A stretch of 7,667 bases of DNA from Hyphomicrobiales bacterium (lineage in GTDB: Bacteria; Pseudomonadota; Alphaproteobacteria; Rhizobiales; SZUA-8): the NCBI GenBank assembly GCA_003232175.1, contig QILX01000243.1:1-7667 (forward strand), in the 5' to 3' direction. Made by a program: the position numbers and the translations under genes. A model generated the notes under the pieces. That model saw only the letters and a list, made by a program, of their open reading frames with translations. It searched no databases and was not told where the DNA came from. Below are positions 1 through 5,385 of this stretch, one piece after another. Position 1 is the first letter of the stretch, and each line of letters starts with the position of its first letter.

Positions 1-318
1 CCCACGGCAGCGGGCGAAGCACAAATCGTCGATGCCAAGGTAAGTCAATCAGGCGAAAATTTTAGCTTTGACGTTACAATACGCCACGCTGAAACCGGCT
101 GGGATCACTACGCCAACAAATGGGATGTTCTGGCGCCATCGGGCGATGTTCTGGGGGAAAGAGTGCTGGTGCACCCCCATGTCAACGAACAGCCCTTTAC
201 CCGCGCCCTGACCGGCGTCAGCATTCCAGCCGGCATCGGCCATGTCATGATCCGTGCCTACGACAATGTGAATGGTTTCGGCAAGCAGCGGTTCAGGGTC
301 AACCTGCCCGGGCGATAG
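1..318 (+). CDS. Conserved probable secreted protein, 3' part
   Basis: The reading frame is open from the first base to a TAG at 316-318, giving 105 residues; the start lies before the window. What is visible is a soluble, probably beta-rich domain with the conserved-looking segments GWDHYANKWDVLAP and HPHVNEQPFTRAL near the middle and no hydrophobic stretch. From memory, this pattern matches a small uncharacterised family common in Alphaproteobacteria, whose members are about 120-135 residues long and start with a signal peptide. The missing part would then be mostly the signal peptide, and the protein would be periplasmic or exported. That location is inferred, since the N-terminus is not seen. 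No catalytic motif is evident and no function is assigned. It ends 12 bases from the convergent receiver gene, and no terminator hairpin is visible between them. Confidence 0.8.
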   Translation, partial: PTAAGEAQIVDAKVSQSGENFSFDVTIRHAETGWDHYANKWDVLAPSGDVLGERVLVHPHVNEQPFTRALTGVSIPAGIGHVMIRAYDNVNGFGKQRFRVNLPGR

Positions 319-330
319 GGTAAATTCCGA

Positions 331-792
331 CTATGCGGCACCGGCCTGTTGTTCAGCCGTGGTTCGGTCTGTTGCGGTTTCTCCAGTTTCGGACCCGATC
401 TTTCGGGCGTCCAAAACATTCGCAATGCTTTCATAAAGCTCAACAGGCATAAGTGGCTTGCCCAGAATTGCATCCGCGCCAATCTGCCTGGCCAAAAGAA
501 CTCGAGGATGAAGCGGCGCTGCGGTGACGATGATGATGGGAACGTTGTGGTTGGGACACGGTTTTTCACCGCGCAGCAACTCAACAATGTCATAGCCGTC
601 ATGATCGCCAAGAAAAAAATCCAGTAGGACGAGGTCGATATCCTCGGTTGCAATCAACGAAAACCCGCCAAGGGAATCCTCGGCCTCAAGGACACGCCGA
701 ACGCCAAATGCCTCCAAAAGCGCCACCAGCACTTTACGCATATGGGCATTGTTCTCAACAACCAGAATGTCCAGCTCGGAGAGATCCAGCAC
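331..792 (-). CDS. Single-domain response regulator (CheY-like receiver)
   Basis: This encodes a 153-residue protein made of one receiver domain with a short Thr/Glu/Gln/Ala-rich tail and no DNA-binding or enzymatic output domain. Counted from the GTG at 792, the key receiver residues are the phospho-acceptor Asp58 (in DLVLLDFFLGDHDG), Thr90 (IIIVTAA) and Lys112 (GKPLMP). The acidic pocket reads Glu13-Asn14-Asn15 (VVENNAHMR), where most receivers have D-D or E-D, so the second Mg-binding acidic residue is replaced by Asn. The frame is open further upstream to a TTG at 837. I chose the GTG at 792 because AAAAGGAAGGG lies just before it, a strong Shine-Dalgarno, and because the receiver fold begins a few residues later (LDLSELDIL). 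It follows the glycosyltransferase by 72 bases on the same strand and is probably co-transcribed. It would act in the cytoplasm as a phosphorelay or allosteric partner; the kinase is not in the window. Confidence 0.9.
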   Translation of the reverse strand: MLDLSELDILVVENNAHMRKVLVALLEAFGVRRVLEAEDSLGGFSLIATEDIDLVLLDFFLGDHDGYDIVELLRGEKPCPNHNVPIIIVTAAPLHPRVLLARQIGADAILGKPLMPVELYESIANVLDARKIGSETGETATDRTTAEQQAGAA

Positions 793-794
793 GG

Positions 795-803
795 CCCTTC
801 CTT
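795..803 (-). promoter_or_regulatory. Shine-Dalgarno of the receiver gene, decides its start
   Basis: Read on the minus strand, AAGGAAGGG ends two bases before the GTG at 792-790; its AAGGA core is 6 bases from the GTG. No comparable site precedes the upstream TTG at 837. This supports the shorter receiver protein. Confidence 0.6.
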
Positions 804-864
804 TTCTCGGCCCCGACGGGCAGGTTTTAAGAAGCAATTTGCCATCTGGGGATTAACCATTGGT

Positions 865-2784
865 TTACGGTTTTGTCCCGATGGGGTGATGGGTGGTTTT
901 TTTCCACTCATAGGGCCGACGGAAGAACCTCCAAACGGCAAAATAGCTCGCCAGCGATACCCCAAGCCAATACACCAGCAGAAGTGGCAAATGCCACAAC
1001 AGCTGCACCTTTCCGGTTCGGTAGAGGCCTAGAATGGCAATTTGGAACGCCACGCCAAAACCGAACAGCAGATTGACCGCATTGAGCACCAAAAGCCAGT
1101 CAAAGGCAGTATAAGCCTGGGGCAGGAACAAGGTTCCCGCTGCCGTGGACCAGGTGAAATAGACCACAAACAACGGATAGCTCAAAGCTGACAGGACAAT
1201 GCCGCCGACGATCGCCTGAAAGGTAAGAAAACCTGAAATGCCAAGCTGGCGAAGCAGTTTCAGCGGATTGTTCATGTGAACGGCATAGGTCTGAAGCCAC
1301 CCTTGCAACCAACGCTGGCGCTGGGCAAACCAGATGCGCGGGGTTGCCGCCGCTTCCTCCAAGGTCAGGCTGTCGAGCCAGCCGCATTTATATCCAAGGC
1401 GAGCAAATCGGATGCCCAGATCGGCATCTTCGGTGACGTTGAAGGCATCCCAGCCACCGGCATGAACAAGCGCCGACATGCGAAAATGATTGGACGTGCC
1501 GCCGAGCATCAACGGTAGATCCAACCGGTCCAGCGCCGGCAGGATAACCTCGAACAAAGCGGCATACTCAATTGCGAACTGCCTGGTCAGCCAGGTCTGG
1601 TTGGAATTATAAAATCCCAACCGGCACTGGAAACAGGCAATTTGCGGCGGGCTTTGCGCAAAGGCACGGGCGGCGTAACGCAACTGGGAAGGCTGGGGTA
1701 TGTCTTCGGCGTCATATACAGCAACCAGAGTGCCGCGCGCGCGCGCCAGGGCATAATTCAACGCCTTTGGTTTGGTGCGCGGCAGGGAAGGCGGAACGAC
1801 GACAACGTCAAAACAACCCGGCAGAACAAGGGCGCCAACCGCCTCTCGGGTCTGGACATCATCCTTTTCGAGCACCAGTTTAATGTCGAGGCGTGCCCGA
1901 GGATAATCAAGCGCCAAAAGGGCCGCTACGACCTGGTGCACAATGGCCGCCTCGCGGTAGAGCGGCACAAGCACGGTATAAACCGGCAGATACCGGTCCT
2001 CCTCGCGGCTTGGACAGTTTGGCGGCCTTGGTCGCGGCCTTCGGCCCATAAATGCGGTGAAATAACAAGATAACCGAAATACCGAAACCAGCAAAAAGAT
2101 GCCGGCCAGAGCCGTCCCCACCGCCAAAGACGCCGCCGCCGGGACCAACCACAGCCCCGTTGAAATACCGGCCCCGATGACCACCAGGGCCAGGATCTGC
2201 CACAGCGCCAGGCGGCGGTGAGCTGAAAATCCCGGCCTCGATCTCTCTAGATTCCAGATGGCGTTATCGGTGAACCTGGATGAAAAAGCATGATCAATCA
2301 AAGATCGCAGCGTTGAAGGAGAAGCGATGGCATCGATGACCCGATGCCCGCCGGCGCCGCTCACCCCCAAATGCCCCAAAGTCGTCGCGGAAGGGTCGCG
2401 GGGGGCAGCGACGACAAAGGTCGCCCCACTACGGTCCCGCAAGCGCAGCCATAAAAACCGCATACAACTGCCAACTTCAATGGGATCGACCTCAACCTCG
2501 AACCGATCCATGTTGCGCGGCAAGAACGCCAGATCATGATAATCGGCCAGGGTCCCATAAAGGACCTCTTCTTCAACCAGGCCTTCGGCGAGGGCGATTT
2601 CAACCGCCGATGCCTGGGATTGTCCCATGGCCCGACGAAATGCCGGCAGGACCAGCGGTGGCATTTTTCCGTTATCGACGAGAAATTGTTCAAAAGAGGT
2701 CTGGGACCGGATTTCGCCGAGTCCGACCGCCACCGGATCAACCCGGTGAGCTGCGCGCAACGCCGAACCCCGCCCCTCAGCCAT
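865..2784 (-). CDS. Membrane family 2 glycosyltransferase with MshEN-like N-terminal domain
   Basis: This is a 639-residue inner-membrane protein. Residues about 30-90 resemble the N-terminal domain of type II secretion/MshE ATPases: two helix-turn blocks (FEQFLVDNGKMPP, IALAEGLVEEEVLYGTLADYH) and then LAFLP. Two membrane segments follow (about 192-214 and 216-237). The cytoplasmic GT-A catalytic domain (about 265-500) carries the processive GT2 signature: ASP pair D358/D361 in VYDAED, the TED motif at 451-453, and Q488-R-Q-R-W492. Further membrane spans lie at about 518-542, 562-588 and 594-619. This BcsA/hyaluronan-synthase-like layout suggests transfer of an NDP-sugar into an exported or surface polysaccharide; the sugar cannot be told. 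The ATG at 2784 is the first usable start, since an in-frame TAA lies 18 bases upstream. Its Shine-Dalgarno is weak (GGTAAAG). The receiver gene follows on the same strand, hinting at regulated polysaccharide synthesis. GT2 identity is firm; the N-terminal domain assignment is moderately sure. Confidence 0.93.
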   Translation of the reverse strand: MAEGRGSALRAAHRVDPVAVGLGEIRSQTSFEQFLVDNGKMPPLVLPAFRRAMGQSQASAVEIALAEGLVEEEVLYGTLADYHDLAFLPRNMDRFEVEVDPIEVGSCMRFLWLRLRDRSGATFVVAAPRDPSATTLGHLGVSGAGGHRVIDAIASPSTLRSLIDHAFSSRFTDNAIWNLERSRPGFSAHRRLALWQILALVVIGAGISTGLWLVPAAASLAVGTALAGIFLLVSVFRLSCYFTAFMGRRPRPRPPNCPSREEDRYLPVYTVLVPLYREAAIVHQVVAALLALDYPRARLDIKLVLEKDDVQTREAVGALVLPGCFDVVVVPPSLPRTKPKALNYALARARGTLVAVYDAEDIPQPSQLRYAARAFAQSPPQIACFQCRLGFYNSNQTWLTRQFAIEYAALFEVILPALDRLDLPLMLGGTSNHFRMSALVHAGGWDAFNVTEDADLGIRFARLGYKCGWLDSLTLEEAAATPRIWFAQRQRWLQGWLQTYAVHMNNPLKLLRQLGISGFLTFQAIVGGIVLSALSYPLFVVYFTWSTAAGTLFLPQAYTAFDWLLVLNAVNLLFGFGVAFQIAILGLYRTGKVQLLWHLPLLLVYWLGVSLASYFAVWRFFRRPYEWKKTTHHPIGTKP

Positions 2785-2972
2785 TTTAACTTTACCGCAA
2801 TTTTACAGCGACCATATGATTTGCCTGGCCGCCGCTGAAACGATATTCTATTCAGGAGACGGGATTTGTACGTGTCAACGAAACATGTCAAATCGTGAGT
2901 GTTTTGCTCGCAAACGTTGTAGACGATGATTTTTTATACTATCAATACGTGCAAAATTGGAGTATTCGCCCC
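2785..2972. other. Divergent intergenic region, glycosyltransferase / binding protein
   Basis: This 188-base spacer lies between two genes read outward and must hold both promoters. It is more AT-rich than the flanking genes. On the minus strand, TAAAAT (2805-2800) is a possible -10 for the glycosyltransferase, but no good -35 sits in front of it. On the plus strand, TATACT (2935-2940) is a possible -10 for the binding protein. TGTCAA occurs twice, at 2873-2878 and 2886-2891, 13 bases apart start to start, and could be part of an operator. No strong hairpin is present. Confidence 0.5.
2935..2940 (+). promoter_or_regulatory. Possible -10 element for the solute-binding protein gene
   Basis: TATACT matches the TATAAT consensus at five of six bases and lies in an AT-rich run. 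Transcription would begin near 2947, leaving a leader of about 26 bases before the GTG at 2973. No convincing -35 hexamer lies 16-18 bases upstream. If real, it excludes the earlier GTG at 2895 as the start. Confidence 0.25.
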
Positions 2973-3809
2973 GTGTCGCGCTTTCTGACAACCGCATTTT
3001 ATCTGTTTCTGGCAGCCATGATCGGAGGGGCCCCGGCACAGGGGCTCGCGGCCGAGGATGACGATACGGTCACAGCGGACTGGGGCGGACGGGAGCTGAC
3101 ACCGCCCGGAGGTCAAATTCGTTTTCTGACCGACAGCGACTACCCGCCGTTCAACTATTTTGATGAAGACGCCCAGCTCACCGGATTTAACATCGATGTG
3201 GCGCGGGCTGTGTGCGAAGCGCTGAACATTGTGTGCTCCATCGAACCCAGGGCCTGGGACGAGTTGCTGCCCCGGCTCGAGGCCGGCGATGCCGACGCGG
3301 TGATAGCCTCTCTCGCCATTACGCCCAAAACCCGTGAGCGGGTGCAGTTCACCGACCCGTATTACCGAATTCCCGCCCGCTTTGTGGTCCGGTCCGACAC
3401 CGATATTCAAAGCGTATCGCCCAGCGCCTTGAGCTCAAAACGCATCGCGGTGGTCAAGGGCACATCCCACGAGGCGTATTTGCGCAGTTTTTTCTCACAA
3501 TCCACAATCGTCACTTACGAAAGCGAAACCGGTGCCCGCAGTGCCTTGCGGTTTGGCAAGGTCGATGCGCTGTTCGGAGATGGCATCAATATGATGTTCT
3601 GGCTCAACGGGGCATCGTCGCGCCGGTGCTGCGCCTTTCGCGGCGGCGCCTACACCGAAAGCCGGTTTTTCACCGAAGGCGTGGGCATCGCGGTTGCCAA
3701 AGGCAATGACAAACTGGCGGCCATCCTGTCCAAGGGATTGGACCGAATTCGCAAAAACGGCAGTTTCGAAGAGCTGCTCCTGCGCTATTTCCCCATGAGC
3801 CTCTATTAG
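2973..3809 (+). CDS. Extracellular solute-binding protein, family 3 (orphan)
   Basis: This encodes a 278-residue periplasmic binding protein of the amino-acid/ectoine type (SBP_bac_3). Counted from the GTG at 2973, residues 1-27 form a signal peptide with a hydrophobic core FLTTAFYLFLAAMIGG and cleavage likely after about Ala22 or Ala27. The mature domain shows hallmark stretches: IRFLTDSDYPPFNYF (lobe 1 start), GFNIDVARAVCEAL, AVIASLAITPKTRERVQFTDPYY, and KVDALFGDG. The C-terminus, RKNGSFEELLLRYFP, is typical of the family. The frame extends to a GTG at 2895, but that would place 26 polar residues ahead of the signal peptide; GGAG at 2959-2962 serves the 2973 start. Four cysteines (81, 88, 219, 220) are present, including an adjacent pair in the second lobe. 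No permease or ATPase gene is adjacent, so it may serve a distant ABC transporter or act as a sensor input. The ligand is unknown. Confidence 0.92.
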   Translation: MSRFLTTAFYLFLAAMIGGAPAQGLAAEDDDTVTADWGGRELTPPGGQIRFLTDSDYPPFNYFDEDAQLTGFNIDVARAVCEALNIVCSIEPRAWDELLPRLEAGDADAVIASLAITPKTRERVQFTDPYYRIPARFVVRSDTDIQSVSPSALSSKRIAVVKGTSHEAYLRSFFSQSTIVTYESETGARSALRFGKVDALFGDGINMMFWLNGASSRRCCAFRGGAYTESRFFTEGVGIAVAKGNDKLAAILSKGLDRIRKNGSFEELLLRYFPMSLY

Positions 3810-3857
3810 GGCCAATTTTACCGCGCCAGTGCCCGGTCTTGCGATCAGCCCTGAATA

Positions 3858-4664
3858 TTAGCGCAAACGCCGGAACGGCAGCAGCAGCGACCACAGCAGG
3901 CCGGCGGGTTTTTCGTCCTGATAGGGCGTCAGACCGATGGTCATGTCGATGTGCCCAAGGCGCGGTTGCGGCTTATAGGTGCGGAAAATCCGGTCCCAGA
4001 TGGAGAGGTTGAAACCGTAATTGGAATCGGTCTCCTCGCGGATTTCCGAATGGTGCACCCGGTGCATGTCCGGGGTCACCACCACCAGGCGGACCCAGCG
4101 GTCAAGCCGCTGGCCCAGATCGAAATTGGCATGGCTGAACATCGCCATGGCGTTGAGCACGACCTCGAAAATCAGAACCGCCAGGGGCGAAGCCCCAAGC
4201 GCCACCACAACCCCCATCTTGTAGAGCATCGACAGGGCGATCTCGATGGGGTGAAACCGGGTGCCGGTGGTGACATCGATATCCCGGTCGGCATGGTGAA
4301 CCTGATGCAGACGCCATAATATGGGAATTTTATGGGTCGCCACATGCTGCAGATAGATGGCGCAATCCAGCGCAAGTATGGCGATCAGGGTCTTGAGCCA
4401 GACCGGCCAGTCGGTGAGGGCCAACAGACCCCAACCGCGGGATTCGGCAATGGCGGCCGTGCCAACGGCAACCAGCGGGAACGTGAAGCGCACAAACAAA
4501 GAATCGATCACCACCAGGCCCAGATTGGTGAACCAGCGGCGCGGTTTGGACAGGCTGAGCTCGCGCCGTGGCATCAAAGCCTCGACAATGGCCATGAGCG
4601 CAAAAACACCGACAAAAACCGTTAAGCGAAGGGTGGCCTCGCTAAGGCCGAGAAAATATTCCAT
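3858..4664 (-). CDS. Fatty acid hydroxylase / sterol desaturase family protein
   Basis: This encodes a 268-residue integral membrane di-iron enzyme of the FA_hydroxylase superfamily. The histidine clusters expected to bind two irons are all present: H107-x3-H111 (LQHVATH), H120-x2-H123-H124 (LHQVHH), H138 (RFHPIE), H178 (FSHANFD) and H201-x2-H204-H205 (MHRVHH). Membrane segments lie at about 10-30, 46-72, 88-106 and 150-175. Such proteins use O2 to hydroxylate or desaturate lipids, and bacterial members act on fatty acyl, hopanoid or carotenoid-type substrates; which one applies here cannot be told. The frame is open to a TTG at 4742, but the extra 26 residues are basic and polar and look like non-coding sequence, so I start at the ATG at 4664. 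There is no Shine-Dalgarno; a -10-like TATATA ends 6 bases before the ATG, suggesting a leaderless mRNA. It converges on the binding-protein gene across 48 bases. Confidence 0.9.
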   Translation of the reverse strand: MEYFLGLSEATLRLTVFVGVFALMAIVEALMPRRELSLSKPRRWFTNLGLVVIDSLFVRFTFPLVAVGTAAIAESRGWGLLALTDWPVWLKTLIAILALDCAIYLQHVATHKIPILWRLHQVHHADRDIDVTTGTRFHPIEIALSMLYKMGVVVALGASPLAVLIFEVVLNAMAMFSHANFDLGQRLDRWVRLVVVTPDMHRVHHSEIREETDSNYGFNLSIWDRIFRTYKPQPRLGHIDMTIGLTPYQDEKPAGLLWSLLLPFRRLR

Positions 4665-4670
4665 AGATGA

Positions 4671-4699
4671 TATATAAAAGCGTTGCGCCCGCGTGAAAA
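4671..4699 (-). promoter_or_regulatory. Candidate promoter for the hydroxylase gene, leaderless layout
   Basis: On the minus strand, TTTTCA (4699-4694; four of six to TTGACA) is separated by 17 bases from TATATA (4676-4671; four of six to TATAAT). The -10 ends 6 bases before the ATG at 4664, so initiation would fall at or next to the A of the start codon. No ribosome binding site lies in between. The call is by pattern only. Confidence 0.4.
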
Positions 4700-4722
4700 G
4701 CTCTACTCTTCGCGAGGGCTTG

Positions 4723-4749
4723 TTACCTCGGTTTTTCCACAAGAGGTAA
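4723..4749. repeat. Perfect 7-bp inverted repeat upstream of the hydroxylase gene
   Basis: TTACCTC (4723-4729) and GAGGTAA (4743-4749) are exact reverse complements around a 13-base spacer. The repeat sits in the 130-base gap between the TerB-like gene and the hydroxylase, about 24 bases before the candidate -35. It could be an operator for a dimeric regulator or a weak stem-loop. No T-run follows it, so it is not a canonical terminator. Confidence 0.4.
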
Positions 4750-4794
4750 AGACCGGTTCACCGGACAGGTTCGGCCATCCATTAGAAGCTATTG

Positions 4795-5208
4795 TTAATT
4801 CGTCCGGTGGCGGGCCAAAACCGTGCGCTCGATGCCGGCGCAGACCAGACGGTCCAGACCAAAACGGTTGCGCAGGATTTGCAGAATTCGCAATTCTTCA
4901 GTATTGACATTGAGGTCCGAGGCTGCCACTTCGACCGCCAGCGCATAGGCGGTGTCATGCAGTTTTTCCGGCAGCGCGCCACTGACCAGCCCAAGCACGG
5001 TTTCAAGCCCCTCGTCGTCGTCGAGGATCTGGGCGCAGGTCTGGGCCGTCGAAATCAGGTTTTCCTCACTGAAGTCAGCAAAAATCGGCAGGTTGCGGAT
5101 TATGCTGCCTATACGTCTGAGTTCAGCATCATTCATGCTCCGATCCGCCGCCGAAACAATGACCATCACATAGATGAGGGCGGCATGGTGGCTGATTGTC
5201 TGGTTCAT
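4795..5208 (-). CDS. TerB-like (tellurite resistance TerB family) protein
   Basis: This encodes a 137-residue soluble all-helical protein without signal peptide or membrane span. Two half-repeats carry the acidic metal-binding-type motifs of the TerB fold: AADRSMNDAEL (D22, D27, E29) and AASDLNVNTEEL (D98, E104, E105). The start HHAALIYVMVIVSAADRSM and the C-terminal LRILQILRNRFGLD match the TerB family pattern, and the length is usual for stand-alone TerB-domain proteins. Stand-alone members are not by themselves evidence of tellurite resistance; the role is unknown, possibly in metal or envelope stress. The ATG at 5208 is supported by GGAG six bases upstream. The gene is divergent from lysK across 177 bases. 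The hydroxylase lies 130 bases downstream on the same strand with its own candidate promoter, so a shared operon is doubtful. Confidence 0.85.
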   Translation of the reverse strand: MNQTISHHAALIYVMVIVSAADRSMNDAELRRIGSIIRNLPIFADFSEENLISTAQTCAQILDDDEGLETVLGLVSGALPEKLHDTAYALAVEVAASDLNVNTEELRILQILRNRFGLDRLVCAGIERTVLARHRTN

Positions 5209-5385
5209 TGGCGGCTCCGGGTGGCTGGCTTTAAGGGCGGGTTTGCGAGGGTCAGTTCTTTCGAAGTAAGTGATGCGCCCGGCGCCCGCAAGAGTATAAT
5301 CCTTTCTGGCTGGATCAGCGCCGATTGATCACAAAAGGCTCTGGGGCTAAACAGGGGCCGCGCCAAACCATTTTCACGGAGCCAG
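5209..5385. promoter_or_regulatory. Divergent promoter region between terB-like gene and lysK
   Basis: This 177-base spacer contains a perfect TATAAT at 5295-5300 on the plus strand. The overlapping bases read TATACT on the minus strand (5298-5293), so a single symmetric -10 could serve both genes. -35 elements are poor on both sides. Just before it, GCGCCCG is repeated in tandem (5275-5288). A 5-base inverted repeat, GATCA (5313-5317) with TGATC (5326-5330), follows in the presumed lysK leader. For lysK the leader would be about 80 bases and for the TerB-like gene about 80 bases. No tRNA-like T-box or other known riboswitch is recognisable. Confidence 0.4.

Noticed and set aside
809..825. 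Small hairpin GCCCCGACGGGC followed by AGGTTTT, terminator-like on the plus strand
   Set aside because: The stem has only four pairs, the T-run is short and no plus-strand gene ends there; both flanking genes are on the minus strand.
1642..2073. A 143-codon plus-strand frame inside the glycosyltransferase gene
   Set aside because: It is antisense to the GT2 catalytic region and rich in Arg and Gln, as expected from a reverse-complement reading.
2361..2891. A 176-codon minus-strand frame overlapping the glycosyltransferase N-terminus
   Set aside because: It is out of frame with the glycosyltransferase, basic and low in recognisable structure, and appears to be a shadow of the true gene.
2895..2972. 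Longer N-terminus for the solute-binding protein from the GTG at 2895
   Set aside because: It would put 26 polar residues before the signal peptide and has no ribosome binding site. The GTG at 2973 gives a clean signal peptide.
2934..3410. A 158-codon minus-strand frame opposite the solute-binding protein
   Set aside because: The plus strand has a signal peptide and all family motifs; the opposite frame has no supported start or domain.
4665..4742. Longer N-terminus for the hydroxylase from a TTG at 4742
   Set aside because: The added residues are basic and polar, the TTG lacks a ribosome binding site, and a candidate promoter lies inside the extension.
4795..5208. Tellurite resistance operon
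   Set aside because: Only a stand-alone TerB-like protein is present, with no TerA, TerC, TerD or TerE genes near it. The domain alone does not imply resistance.
4792..5328. A 178-codon plus-strand frame opposite the TerB-like gene
   Set aside because: The minus-strand TerB-like protein has family motifs and a Shine-Dalgarno; the antisense product has neither.
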